From Sipunculus nudus (lineage: Eukaryota > Annelida > Sipuncula > Golfingiida > Sipunculidae), in contig CM049306.1 in NCBI GenBank assembly GCA_026874595.1, forward strand, positions 16,329,019 through 16,393,018: DNA of 64,000 bases, written 5' to 3'. Below, piece after piece: positions 23,890-37,896 of this stretch (position 1 is its first letter; each line of letters opens with the position of its first letter). Position numbers and translations under genes: made by a program. The notes below the pieces were generated by a model. It ran no database searches, was not told the origin of the DNA, and saw nothing but the letters and a program-made list of their open reading frames with translations.

Positions 23890-24662
23890 ACAAGTGACCC
23901 ATGGGTCATGATGCTCAGCTGACTAAGAAGACATTCACAAAACGAATTTTATCATCTGAATGCCAAATTTTGTATTTGGTATCCTAATTCAACTGAAGCT
24001 TAGCTCTGAGGATTTTCATAACAAAGCCCTAATTTCAGGATTCCAAGGAGATATTTTATGGACCTCCCTGGATGTCAAGATAGAAGATTCTAGGTGCAAT
24101 GGTTGTGATATTTGCCCTGTTAACAGACAATCACATCTTTGAAGGTCTCAAAAATACACTGCACAATACTTTGGAGCCCCATAGCTTGAAGGATATGGGT
24201 AACTGAGACCTAATTTCAGGTTTTAAGGAGACTTTCAATGGGCCTCCCTGCATGTCAAGATAATAGATTCTACGTCCAGTTGTTATGATCTGTGCCCAGT
24301 TAACAGAAGACCACATCTTTAAAGATATCAAAAATAAAGAAAAAAATTTGTAAACATAAAAAAAAAACAGGTGGCACCAGAAACTGATGAAACATCCAAT
24401 TATCAATATCCATGCAAAAAATCATGGTGATCAATGCAATAATTGTTGAGATACTTGAGCTTTTGTATCAAATTTTCCATTATTCTGTGGGATACTTTGG
24501 AACCCCATAGCTTGAAGGATATGGGTAACAGAGATCCAATTTCAGGTTTCCAAGGAGACTTTTCATGGGCCTCCCTGTATTTAAAGATAAAAGATTCTTG
24601 GTTCAGTCATTATGATTTGTACCCTGTTATCAGATGACTGCTTTCAGTCAGCTGAGCTAAAA
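23890..24662. mobile_element. Family E-like short copy (about 0.77 kb)
   Basis: 5' end CAAGTGACCCATGGGTCATG with subTIR GCTCAGCTGAC (23,913-23,923). 3' hairpin with stem TCAG-GACTG/CAGTC-CTGA, ending GTCAGCTGAGC at 24,647-24,657, an exact complement over 11 bases. The core consists of divergent tandem units; the phrase ATAGCTTGAAGGATATGGGT recurs at 24,181 and 24,507, a 326-bp spacing. It lacks the GGAC microsatellite of the larger E copies and carries GGTGGCACC near 24,371. Confidence 0.75.
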
Positions 24663-27600
24663 ACTGTGGGCCAAATGACTGACACCTGAAGTTAGGACAA
24701 AACCCTGAGTCTCTCTGAATGTGTGAATTGTTTTGGAACAAGTTTTCATCATATAATACTAAAACATTAATTTTCAAGATAAACTGGACTATGCATGACA
24801 TACTGCCCATTAAAAAAGGCCCTCTTTCTTCTTGGAATAATATATTTCTTTGAATATAACATACATATGAACTGTAAAACATGAATGTATGTGATAAATA
24901 TAGATGTACTCAAGAACAAGTCTGGAGTGTTAAAATTTGCATTTGCTTTATCCATATATGAATATTCATATAATTTTTTTAAAAGATATGAATAAGCATG
25001 ATTCAGCATCCTTTATATTCATTTTCACTTCAGATATTTTTCATAATCATAAATAGTTTCATAGACCTAAATAAATATTTTCAAGAGAAAAGTGTAACTA
25101 AGAACTAAAGATGTAGGGTGAAGGAAAAATAAATTCCCACCCCAGGTGACTTCAGTATTTTAAGCATAAACCTGGATAAAGGACATCACTTCTCTTTTTT
25201 TTTGAAAATATATAAGAAAAGTTTGTATAATTCAGGAAATATTAAGAAGAACATTAAATGACTAGTCACTCATTCAACATGGGAAAACAAGTCACATCCA
25301 GCTGGAAAAGGACATGAATCCAGATGGAAATGGAAATACAATTTGCAAGATGCTCTTTTAGAGAAAAAATATTTTTATTGTATTTTTGTTGCTGCAAAGT
25401 CACCAGTAATGTGATGTAAATGATTGATAAAATTGTGCCACTGCTGATAAAAACCCTGCTGATAATAAGAATTAGGAAACTAAATGCAAGTTTAATATTA
25501 ATATAAAGATCATTTCAGGACCTTATGGGAAATTTATTTGGTATTTTCTTCAGCTATGATCAGTTCACTATCAAAGGCTAAATTGTGCAACACTTGCACG
25601 ATGATAAAACAAATAAACAATTCACATGTTCTGCATATTTAACAAATAAATTTAATTTGATCTTGACAACAAGTTTATTACACATTTCTTGCCAAGTTGA
25701 ATCATTACCATGAGTAAAATATTGTCACTGTGATCTAGTAGATCATGAAAAACACAAATAAAACAATATTTAAGTGCTTGTGTTTTATATAATAAAAATG
25801 TATAAACCCATTGTAGAGGAGCTGATCTCAGATAAAAAAGTGGACACACAAAGTATGTAGTTAATAGCTTTTATATAGTTAAATTTAAAGCTTTAAAGTC
25901 TCATTGGTGACAAAATTAAATTTTATTTGTCTTAACTTTTTCTAAGCTTTGACAACGTACGATGCATGAAAGTTAAAATCCTTACAGCTGACTAAAAAGG
26001 TATAATACCTGAGCATATTTTAGATTCCTTTCTCCAGACAAGTATACCTTACCTAAGTTAAATTATATTCATCTCTATTTTCTCTTTAAATTTTTTTTTG
26101 GGGGCGGGGGGGGGGGGCAATTTTTTATCATCTTATGTATCCCTGGATTTACCTGAGCCAGCCAACCTTGGATTAAACACAACAATCCTGTGGTGAAGTG
26201 GTTTATATGTCTGACTACTGATTCAGTACAGTCTGGTGGCATGAGTCTGGATTTACTTCTCCTGATATATCAGTCTATGGATGAATGCAGCCTGGTAAAG
26301 ATTAGAATTTTGCTTTTGTTTTTATACAAGACCCATCCATGAATGGGTATCTGGGTGTATCTTTAAGGGAGAGGACATGACGGTGATATACATGGACAGT
26401 GTGTCCAGGAAGAAACAGTAGAATGCCAGTGTTTACCAGAACTGAGATGTTGGTGACCTGACATATGGGTCAATGTAGGTAGACAGGTAAGTACCTGAAC
26501 TTCACCTGTATATCACCTGTCCCAACACCTGAGAAACCCCGTTGCTACACTCACAATACTACTCTCCACCCAGCTGACCTGCACTTAGCGACAACCATCC
26601 AGTTCTACCACCCTCATTCAAACCTGCTTCATCTGTCCCTTTCACAGCATTCATGGACCAGGGCTGCCCACCTTAACATGTGTAACATGAGGCTTGCTGT
26701 GCTCAAACAAGCGTACAACAAAAAGGCCATTACAGCTATTATGAATATTTTATGGTGCTTACAATATTCAAGCATGTTCCCTGCCTTATAACATTAATTT
26801 GAACATGACAAAGCATTTCATTTTTCTCTACATCAGCTTAAAATGCCAATACAAACATTTTTACAGATTATATAATTGTTCATATAAGTTTTCACTACTT
26901 CTGTCAGTCAAGGCAAGCAAATGTTTAACCATCACTATCCCAGACATAAAGGAGAAATTTGTCTTAAGTTTTCTTTATAAAGAATTGGAACTCTGTGGGC
27001 TGAGAAATTGCAAAACTTGCCGGTCTAATGGGAAAAGGGATATAAGTGTAAGTACACCTAGTAAGTGAGCTAAAATGATTGAATGGATCTGAGTAAAGTA
27101 ACATTAGCACTGCAGAAGGCAGGTGTATAGGCCTATATCTACAAGCAAAGCATGTATGACTGTCTGCACTAAACTGCCAACGTTCAATATTCTTAAAGGG
27201 ACAAGTCATGTTAAATATTCATGAAATATTGTGTTTTCTCCTAAAAATATCATGGTATCTGCCAATGTTTTGCTCTTCAACTTACTCTGTTACGCAAATG
27301 GGAATAAGCTTACACTGGGTGCAATCAGTGGCACAAAACAAAATGATGCACTAAACCTTGTAGCCGTACAGCACAAAATTTCACAAATCAAGATTTTTCA
27401 AGCTTCTAACTGGTGTTTCTCCAGTGTTTTGTGTTTCTTGATTCTTTTCCTTGCTTTGGGACTGTTTTGCAAGCACAAGATCAGACCTCTGGTCACACAA
27501 TCTTATTATGGTTAACAAACACACAAGAACTGTGTTCACACACAGAACCATAAGAATGTGTAAAATATAGCATTAATTAAGTCTGCATGCTAGGATAGTT

Positions 27601-27859
27601 TTGCTGGGAAACATTTGTAATTAGCCAGAATGAACTTAAAAGTGTGAGATACAATACAGATATTATTGCATAAGTTCATGTATGATTAATCTTAATCATA
27701 ATACTGACCAATGCTAAATAAATAATCATTACATTTTGCAATACTAACAATCTAACTTAACAATCTAAATCTTTTGTAAAAAGTATCTACAGGTCCAGTT
27801 ATATGTTACAACAATTAATCTCCATCTATTGATGCATGACTTATATATACTGATAGTAA
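24663..27859. other. Intron 1 stretch; one G-rich run
   Basis: AT-rich, with no gene recognised. A T-run followed by GGGGGCGGGG and a further G-run lies at about 26,092-26,118, a possible quadruplex-forming or assembly-sensitive tract. Confidence 0.55.
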
Positions 27860-28264
27860 TACGTTGAGGTCTCGTTATAACAGGGTCCATTACAATGGAA
27901 GACTTGAGTTACGGATAAATCTCTAGGGAACGAACGAGTGAAAGTTAAATTGGCTTTGATATAACAGGAAACTCAAGTTCCGGCTACGAACGGACTTACA
28001 TGAAACAAAATGAACCTGGCCGCTATACTCATAATTGTTAAAATGAACTACAGTGGCGGCGGTCAGGTCCAAGTTCCCTAGTCTTTTGATCTTTGTTAAA
28101 CCCAGCCGACAATGACTGGCTAATTAAAACATGACAGGGCAGGTTTTCACACCCAGGCCATAGTCAAGTGGCAATGTCACCGCTGTTTACTCCATGTCTC
28201 GGTTGAGTGCATGCATGTTCACACCTCGCATATTGCTTGATTAGTGAGTGAGATCGATGTCAAA

Positions 28265-31200
28265 TTTTTCAGGAACTAAATACATTTGTTAAAATTTTGA
28301 AAAAATTTTTAAGTTCAGGTGTCATATGTTCAAAAGTAGGTCAACAAGGGCAAAATGCAAACTCGATCTGTTACGGGTCATTTAAAATTTCAAGCAACAC
28401 ACCAATAATCAGGCCAGTATCTGCAGGCACTGTTAAAACAAGGGACCTATGGGTCACGAAGCTCAGCTGTTATATATGATAAAAAAATATTATTTAGAAA
28501 TGAGGCACATGCTGGATTTGTGTGGTAATAAATATAAGCTGTATTATGAGTTGTTGTTTAGCTTATGATTTTGATAGTACCTTGGGAGACAGGGAAGAGG
28601 ACTGATTTCATTTATTTTATTAACAAATGGAGTACTACTGTCACACAGATTTTGACTTGGCCATATAACTTATAAGCAGAACATATAATATAAGAGTTTA
28701 ACTATTTATAAAAAAAATACAAATATTGTCCCAAATATAATTTTTATAAAAAATAATAAGAGAATCATATGATTTTTTAAAATGAAATATAACTGATATG
28801 ATTATTAAAATAATATTAAAGAATATATTCATGAATGCATTCATGAATACATTTTGAAAGTATTTGCACGAGTATTCATATATTTTCATTTTTACCTGAA
28901 TTCCCATTCTTTATGCAAGAAATTTTATAATGGAGTACAAAATCATATTCGTATTTAAATACAATTACAAAGTATTTGCACCATGTCTGGTATTTATTCA
29001 GTTTTCACCAAACAATGATGTTGAGAATCCAGAATATACAAAATTCACACATTTAAATAATGATCATAAGTACCTGGTTTTATGGCTTTTATTTATATTA
29101 AAAATAACTGTAAAAAATTCATTTGGACTAATTTCACATCAATGTACACACTAGACACAGCAGGAATCTAGATTAATATTATCAACTGCATCTTTGTCTA
29201 ATTTCCTTCATATGATCCCTAAAGATTAGTAATGAATAATATGATTTACTTCTTTATCATTAAAATTGAACTGAAAAATGCCATAGGTGACTGCATGGTG
29301 TTATTTGGAATATGTGACATTCTACCCATTGATACAAGATTCTTATATCATCAGTAACTGCAAGTTAATTTCCTGTTATTATAAACTAACAAATTCCTTT
29401 TCTATTTTTCTTTAATTTGTTATTAAAAACCAATAAAAATTTATTAATTTATTGTTTTTTGTTATGTTCTTGGTTAAAACTACTAGATGAGTTGGGTTGG
29501 ACACCTGGATCAACTGTGGCTTGCCATAAGCTGCCTGGATTCCATGTATGCCTCGCCTCAAGCGTGCATAATTTGATGAAAGGTCAACAAGGTCAACATA
29601 CAGGTGACTCAAGAGGGGCTGGAGAGAGCCAAAGTCTGACAGGGTCTCATAAAAAACATTAATAAAATCTACAATTTTTGGCCAATTTCTTTCAGCTTTC
29701 TAAACTAAAAAGCTGAAATGCTTATGTGTGCATGATATGAAAATTATATCAACAGTGCTCACAGGAAACAAACGTGCCATGGTCACAGTTGGGCAAAATT
29801 TAAGGTACTAATTTTATATTTATACTAAATAAAATTTGAAAAATTCAGAACTAATTTTGGGTATTCAATTGAATCTTGATTAAATAATGTTACATCCCTG
29901 ACAAAAAAATCTCTAGCTTCAGCAATGCTCTTGTTAAGGGAGTAAATATATTTCTTGATTTTTTACAAAGTGCATTATGTTTGGGCCCATAACTTAAAAC
30001 AATTACACAATACTGACATCATTCTGGCATGTGCATAGAGAATGAAAAATATGTATATTATTTATGATTAAAGTCAGATCAGTGGTTTTGATATTAGGCA
30101 GTCTTGAAGTGTAACAATGGGTTTTTAATGGAAAAATGAAGTTTTTCATTAATATCTCGAATGTCCTAGTGACCAAATTCTTGGCATGGTATGGCATTTT
30201 GGAGACATCTAACTGTATGCCGAATTTAAGGAACTTAGAGCTGAAGCTGGGGAGCTGAGCTCTTGCAAACTGCATAACACTAGCTTGATGTAAACAATAT
30301 GTTACATGGTGCTTGAAAACTTGATTAAAATCTACAGTTTTTGATCAACTGGTTTCAAATTTTTGGTGTTAACAGTTGAAATGCTAACAAAAACATGCTG
30401 ATAAAATTAAATCCACAGTACTCACAGGAAAAAAACGTGCCATGGTCAAAGTTGGGCAAAATTTAAGGTACCAATTTTTTATTTTTATTAATATTTTAAA
30501 AAATTTAATAGATTTTCATCTAATTTTGGGTATACAATTTAATTTTGATTAATTAAAGTTATATTACTGGAAAAAAGGTCCATAGCATTAACATTTTTTG
30601 TGTTAAGTGATCAAATATCTTTTCTGATTTTTTACAAAATGCATTATGTTTGGGCCCATAACTTTTTTAAATTAAATAATACAGACATAGTTTCTGGCAT
30701 GTACATAGGAACTATATAGAGGAATATTTATGGTAAATATGAGGTAAAACAGATGAGCGGTTTTGATATTAGGCAGTCCTGAAGTGTGAAAATAGGTTTA
30801 TTAATAAAAAATTGAGGTTTTTCCTTAATTTCTCAAAGGAACGAAGTTGCAAACACCCAGTTTTCGGCTTGGTAGGAGATCTTGGGGACATCTAACATTA
30901 TGCCGAATTTTGGATTCCTAGGTCTTATGGTTTCAAAACGTGCCACATCTACGGACGGACGGACGGACGGACGGACAGACGGACGGACGACGGACAATGG
31001 ACCACGACTATAGCTCAGATGACTTATAGTCAGCTGAGCTAAAAAGTCCATACATGTGCATTTTCCATAAAAATTTCTCTCTTTCATGAAATTTTCTATG
31101 TTTAGGAGCCGCAAACAATCAAAAGTAGGTCAACCGGGATGAAACGCTAACTCGATTTGTAACTGTCTTTATATGCCCACACACCAAAAAATCAAGTTGG

Positions 31201-32030
31201 TATCTGCAGGCATTGAGGAAAAAAGGTCGGTACATATGCATTTGTTATGAAAATTTCTATTTTTCATGAAACTTTCTATGTTCAGGAGCAGTCAAATGGT
31301 CAAAAGTAGGTCAACTGAGACAAAACAAGAACTTGATCTGTAACTGGTCATTATCTGCCTACACACCAAAAATCAGGCCCGTATCTGCAGGCATTGCGAA
31401 AAAAAGTCTGTACATGTGCACTTTTTTATGAAATTTTCTATGTTAGAGCACTGTCAAACGGTCAAAAGTAGGTCACTGGGACAAAACATGAACTCGATCT
31501 GTAACTGGTCATTATCTGCCCACACACCAAAAATCAGGCCAATATCTGCAGGTATTGCAAAAAAAGTCAGTACATGTGTATTTGTAATGAAAATTTCTAT
31601 TTTTCATGAAGTTTTCTATGTTCAGGAGCCGTAAAACGGTCAAAAGTAGGTCAACTGGGACGAAATGCGAACTCGATCTGTAACTGGTCATTATCTGCTC
31701 ACACACAAAAAAATCAGGCCAATATCTGCAGGCATTGCGAAAAAAAAGTCTGTACATGTGTATTTGTCATGGAAATTTATATTTTTCATTAAATTTTCTA
31801 AGTTTAGGAGACTTAAAACGGTCAAAAGTAGGTCAACCGGGACAAAACGCGAACTCGATCTGTAACTGGTCATTATCTGCCCACACACCAAAAATCAGGC
31901 CAATATCTGCAGGAATTGCGAAAAAAAGTCGGTACATCTGTTTATTTCGGAATGACGGAAGGATGGAAGGACGGAATGACGGACATGGGTAAAACTATAT
32001 GCCCCGGCCACTTTGTGGCCGGGGCATAAA
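28265..32030. mobile_element. Family D copy 2, inserted in the pogo-like element and split by E
   Basis: The left part (from GGAACTAAATACATTTGTTAA) matches D copy 1, but the ATGCCCCCGCC subTIR is deleted. After interruption by E (28,438-31,044) the roughly 180-bp core units continue (AAAAGTAGGTCAAC near 31,118, 31,300, 31,459, 31,640 and 31,822). The 3' end has GGAA/GGAC microsatellite and the hairpin ATGCCCCGGCCAC-TTT-GTGGCCGGGGCAT near 31,998-32,026, a better palindrome than in copy 1. Confidence 0.75.
28438..31044. mobile_element. Family E copy 3 (about 2.6 kb), nested in D copy 2
   Basis: 5' end AAGGGACCTATGGGTCACG with subTIR GCTCAGCTG (28,461-28,469). 3' end hairpin with CAGCTGAGC at 31,031-31,039, and a GGAC array at about 30,953-31,000. 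It is closely similar along its whole length to the copy at 37,897-40,383, except for an extra segment of about 137 bp at 29,151-29,288. No open frame larger than about 90 codons, so non-autonomous. Confidence 0.8.
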
Positions 32031-32228
32031 AATAGACTGTCAGACTCGCTACATGAATTATGCCACAATATTCTGGGTGGATCAACCACCAGCAAAGAGA
32101 AGTCACGTTGCCATTTCTTCCGCATAGAAAGCTGAAGTTTGTTAGTGCAAGAAAACACATCCGAAGGCTTCTATTGAGACCATCATCAACCATTTGAAAC
32201 AACATCAATGACAAAATGCTGCATTTAG

Positions 32229-32576
32229 CAAGGCACCACACCAGAAAACCAAGGGTCCCCTGAAGAGAACGACACTTGCTACATCCAGGCACTGCAGGCA
32301 GCTATCGTGAGTCTTGGTATAGAAATGCCATAGGAAGCAGAGCAGTATGCCGTGGTCGAATCAGCTGCAGAAACCGAAGCAAACTTAGACGATGCAAGTA
32401 TTCTGTCGATCGTCAGAGCAACAACAAACCAGGAGGAGGATAGTGAGGGAGACGTGAATGATTCACTAGTTGAACCAGTAAAGAGGGCTGATGCCAGAGA
32501 TGGTCTACCGACTGCGGATAGGGCTAACATACTGGAGAATCTTTGTCACATTGCTGGATTCACCAAACGGATGTAA
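32229..32576 (+). pseudogene. C-terminal remnant of a pogo/Tigger-type transposase
   Basis: The plus-strand frame encodes an alanine-rich helix, IQALQAAIVSLGIEMP, then a TAG at 32,331. It continues in the same frame EAEQYAVVESAAETEANLDD and ASILSIVRAT, an acidic stretch (NQEEDSEGD), then NILENLCHIAGFTKRM and a TAA at 32,574. This arrangement resembles the tail after the DDE catalytic domain of pogo/Tigger transposases. Its position about 320 bp inside the right TIR, pointing toward it, fits that reading. The DDE core and DNA-binding N terminus are missing, and there is an upstream in-frame stop at 32,226. It cannot make an active enzyme. The assignment is by general resemblance only. Confidence 0.5.
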
Positions 32577-32913
32577 AAAGGCTAGCATTACGGATTTTTT
32601 TTTCACTAGAGAATTTGTCAACAGGTTATATACATTAACGTTGTAAATTTTGGTTGTATATATGTTCATTATTATCATTAATATTGTATTTTTCTATTAT
32701 TTACATATATATATAAATGTCCATTGTATAATAAACACGTTTTATTTGATATATCTGACATTTTTGTTCTTTTGCGGATGAATGTTCACATGTGTGCATA
32801 TGTGCTTTTATCAGTTTTCTGCCATAAAACAAACTACATATTCTGAAATTTCACGGAACTAATTCCCATGGAACAAACTTGTTAATTATATTTATAACGA
32901 GATTTCGCTGTAT

Positions 32914-35900
32914 ATTAAACTTAATTGTCACCTAAATTATAGTTATATAAAACCCATGTGGTCTAACAAATTCATTTTTTATATATTATATTCAAAAATT
33001 CTGCATATAACCTGTTGATTTACCAGTATATGAAAACTTACATAACAAAAGTATTTTTTTCAGCAAAATCACCTTGGAAATATGTACATACTTTATGATC
33101 TGGCTCTGATAAATCATATGCCAAAATGATGCTTTGAAAGACTGCATATTCAACCTTGGAATTTAAAGCATTCTTTTTCTGGTATTTAATGACTTCAAAC
33201 TGCCTTATTACGGCAAGGGAAGAGCTCATTCCAAGGCTAGAAAGTATCCTACTTGATCTCCCACGAAAATGTATTTGACATGTCAGTGACATTATTTACC
33301 ATAACAGTTGTTCAAGATTTATTTCAAGCAGAGACACACTATGACATTACAAAACAACTGAATGTTAAATTATTGAACACCAGGTCAGGAGTGAAAATAT
33401 GGACTTAAATTTTGCAGCATCTGTCTACTTTTTAACTGAGACAATATCATCTCAAAGGTACAGCTGGGAAATGAAGAACTTTGCCATTACATGCTGGTAC
33501 AAAGGAATCACTTTGACTTGTTAGGGCTTACCCTGAGGGGGATATTAGTGAATTGGGCCTAATAAGATTACTACGCTAAAGGGATGCACCAGTACCTTGG
33601 TTAACAAGTACTATCTCCCTGCCACAGGAGCCAACCTTGACTGGTCTCATGCTAGATTGAGGATACATTGTTGTTTTAGCAAAACACAACAGAACACTGG
33701 TGCCCATCTGATTATCAAGCATCACCTCAGTCAGAGTCAGAATGAATCAGTGTTTGAGAAAACCTACTTTCAAACAGATAATCTGACGCCCTATAGTCTG
33801 TTCCACAGATCCAGAAAGGAATATGCAATGGAGGAATGAGGTATAGGCCTAAATTACTACAATGAAACCATAACTTTACCATGTAATTTATTTCTGTAAT
33901 TCATTAAGATCAATATCTTAGAAAATTTTTTTTACATTACTATTTTTTACAAAATCAAACTGATGAAGGCCAAGGTCACTGGTCACATGCTCAAACAACT
34001 ACATTTAAAAGCTGTTGATTGGTTGTTGAGCGTCAAAAATATCCTTAAAATGTAATTGTCAAAGCAAGGCTGCTTACCCATAACAGAGGCCATGTCACTT
34101 GGCAAAATGATTTAAAAGAAACAGAAAATTTCAAAACATAAATGTTAGGTTTTGTTATGTACTTTTACATCTCATATATGGCCTTGGCTCCCTCATGAGC
34201 TTAAGTGTCCAATTGTGTGATATAATTTAAGTTTAAGAGTATAATCAACAAATTTCAATGAGCATCCACTGGTGGAACAGACTATAGTAGTCAACATCCA
34301 AAAGACAAATTATCAAAGATCCTTGCCACCTGGTTTTCACCAAAGAGGCTGTGATGCTCTGCTATTCCATGTGACAAATATTCCTAAAGGTGCTAAAGTG
34401 CCATTTATTTTTAGTCATGTATGATTTGGTTTCCTGTCAAATAAAGTACCACTAAGGGAAAATGTGCTGAATATGATGGTGAAATCAGAGAATTATGATA
34501 CCATTACAATGTATTTAATTATCCTTGCTGATCACACGGTCAGTTACAACCCAGAATGTTTGCTCTTGCTTGACTGATTGATAGTAAACAGCAATAGAGA
34601 AAGCAGACAGCATTCACACATGACAGACTTCTGCTGACTCTTGTATTTTACATGGATCACCCTCATAAATTATCAATGTTCTTTGCATCAAACTGAATTT
34701 GGTCTGTACTAGTCTAGTAACAGCGGCAGTTTGTGTTATGAAACAAAGACTCATAGATACACTAGGTATGATCCTGCAGCTATACCCAGATCAACTCCAA
34801 AATCCATCCACCTCTTCTTCCTCTCATGCCAGACATCTTTCACTGGCATCCATTAATCATTTACCTCTGCAAAACAAGTTACGTTTTGACTGGGTTAAAA
34901 GTTTCATGAATGGATGGGTCATGGGTAAAAGAAGACAATCAAATTTTGGTGAAGATCCAGTTAAAGGGGTTGGTATAGGTAGGACTGCCTTGCCTTGGTG
35001 ATGGTATGTGCTCCAATGAGTATCATTCAATTTATCTTAATGATCTTGTATACATCAAATCATACAATCTGGCAGTCAGACTTGAAAACATAAAAACATA
35101 CTAACTGGAAGATGGTCTGACGATACAACCTCTGGTAAAAACTTCACTGGTAAAGTAAAATCAAAGGAATCAAAGGAGATACAATGCCCACTGAAGACAG
35201 AGTATGTGATTATTATACAGCGTGAAGTGACTTCATGTGGAGGAACAGAACATCACTTTGAGAACTAATCGACAGAGCAAAATTGGAAAAGGAAGCACAG
35301 GGTATAAGCATCGACCAATCAAGAGTAAAGAACAGACATTTTAAGAAGTTTACATGAGGGTGATGACATAAAGATATCATAAATGCCAAAGACAAAGATA
35401 CCGCTTACCAAACCAGATACTACAATGTTTAATGCACACCCTTCCATAATGCTCAGTCAGCAACACGACTGCTTAAACATCAAAAGGAACCTTGGTATCA
35501 TACACCATAATGTACTGCTAATAAGCCACTTATGGCATTATCATTTACTGACTTAGACTACAGAAGCACTTAAATGGTGCATTTACCTCCCTCAAGGCCA
35601 AACATACAAATCTATAAAAGGTCAAGGAAAAGATTGATCTACTACACTTAGCTTACAACTGTCACATGATTTCAAATCCTTTGGTTGTTCTAACTCATTC
35701 CTCCTGTGTTTATGAAGCTACAATAATGGGATCAAGAAAGATGTTCTTGACGTTCACCTGGTTCTGAATTAACTCCCGTAATTAATCAACTCTTTCTCCT
35801 CTAAAGATGTAACTCACAATTTTATTGAAACCCATTGTTACTTGTTGAGAAATTGTGTACACAAACAGACACCTATGAATATTACGTCTACAGAATTCTG

Positions 35901-37896
35901 ACAAACACAAGGGGAATCTGAGGTCACACATCAGAGTCCTGTTCAGTCTTATGTTAAACATTCATTCCCTGCTGGATAAAAATGCTGATTTTGTTTCTCA
36001 ACCATAGTGAAAAAATATTGATGAGAGAAAATAATTATACTCCTAGAAGATTATTATATTGAGGTGATGAGGTAACAAATTTAGATAAACATGTCAGAGA
36101 AATTATATTTGGTGACACAAAGAAAACTCATGACGATGAAAAGAAGTATATAGAGTAAGAAAAAGGGAATAATAAGGATAAAGGTTTCATTGGCATGAGA
36201 CAAAGTCTATCAAATCTTCTTGTGATTAGGTTGGTGGTTTGAAAGAAATTAAGTCAAGCTGTGTAAGAAAATCAATATGTCGCTGAAAGCCTGTGCGAGG
36301 AAACTCCTGGCTATATTCTGGTAATTTGTTACCCTTGATTAGCCAACCTAACATTTACATTTACACACTTGGATGATCATTCAACAAACCATAATTTTAC
36401 TATAATAAGGTTAACTTAGTGTGATTGCCTTAACAGTTTATCATTTACGTGTAATTAAAGATAAAACTTATTTCAAACACTGGGTAGCTTTAATCCAATC
36501 ACCTTAGCAATACCGAAGGTTACACATGAGTTGGCACTTGATGTTAATATAAACAAGTTGGTTGAATTGCCAATACTTGAGTGGCCCTTATGATCTGAAA
36601 GCCGGACTGGGGTTGAAGATTGACAGCATTAGCTGGCTCACTGCACAAGGCACTAAGCAGGGATTGGGTCTTAACAGTCCTGTAGCTGTCCTGTAGGGTA
36701 ACATACCAGCATCTCCAATCAATATACCTCACTCAAACAGCACTGCCAGACCCAAACAGTGTCTCTTGTGACAGGGGGCACATCAATATATGCAATATCC
36801 TATATAAATCTCAGCTTGCCTAAAGGAACCAAGTGGAAAAAATACATGGTTGTCTTCATGTCCAAAAATGTTACTTCTCAAAACTTTCAGTAGTTCTGCA
36901 ATTTTTACCTGAAGAAACCCACTGGATCTGTCGAGGGAAGATTTCTTTAAAATTTTGGTACATTCCTCATATATACATTATATTAAAACCATAATTGGAA
37001 GTAAAAGAGTTTCCATTCTGCTGGTCTGTCCTTTGATCCTAGATCAGACCATGACAGGCAAAATGCCCATGGGTCATGACACCTGGCTGAATTATTTAGC
37101 CATGTGTTAAACTAAGTCATAAATGTTTCTTCAAAAGACATACTGCCACAAGATAATCCCTTTCAGAATATAAAAGTGCTTTTTGAAAAAAAAGACCAAA
37201 CAGATTAATATGCTAAATGGCACCTTAATGGCCAATTGCAATGAATCAATCAGAGGTCTTTTTTAAACTTCAGCAAAAGATGACTGTAACCAAAATACTT
37301 AACCAATAAACCTTGCTAGCTGTTACACTGAAGGTGAAAAAAGCATGCATTAATACTTATTTAATTAATTAATGTGACCCCTACAACAGTACCATTGGTA
37401 GTGAGTTTTGACATTCTTGTTTTATATACCCTGTATTCTGATTCTGTAGCAGAGCCTTGTTGAGAATCATGTGGTGTGGTCTAGTGTCCAGGCAATGCAT
37501 AACCTGTCTCTATAGTGATGGTTACTGATGTCATTATGGGTTCTCCATGGGGCAACCAGATCAAATGTCTACCTACACAATCAATAGGTAAGTGGGTTCA
37601 GGAGTAGCAATCAATATGAACCATTGTGAAGCACTTCCATGAGTTCCTCTTGACCAACACTTTAAACATATAGGACAGGAAGGATGAAAGAGAAACAAAG
37701 CACTTCAGTATAATTACAGAAATTCTAATGGATGAATTTTCTAAAGCCAGTACCTCACATTAAATAATTAAAACTTTTCCTATGCCTTATATATCTATAA
37801 TCCATACCAAAAAGATGACAAGGTTGCAATTATATGGTCAATGTACATCTTGGAATTATATACAAATATTTATATTTGTAATAACACTGAAATAAT
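32914..37896. other. Intron 1 stretch without recognised feature
   Basis: No gene recognised. At about 37,070 a single CCATGGGTCATGACACC resembles the 5' end of family E without the rest of the element. Several open frames of 60-100 codons look like chance. Confidence 0.5.

Larger units (their letters stand above)
27860..32913 (+). mobile_element. Pogo/Tigger-like DNA transposon split by nested D and E elements
   Basis: The left terminus TACGTTGAGGTCTCGTTATAA (27,860-27,880) is inverted at the right terminus (32,893-32,913), with 16 of 21 positions identical. GAGGTCTCGTTATAAC-type ends, and the right inner phrase GGAACTAATTCCCATGGAAC, are characteristic of pogo/Tigger elements. The arms of this element are about 27,860-28,264 and 32,031-32,913. 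The sequence between them is a D element carrying an E element. A C-terminal transposase remnant lies in the right arm in the expected orientation. The N-terminal two-thirds of the transposase is absent. Confidence 0.65.

Noticed and set aside
37060-37110. CCATGGGTCATGACACC as another E element
   Set aside because: The 5' phrase is present, but the GCTCAGCTG subTIR is altered and no hairpin end or core follows.
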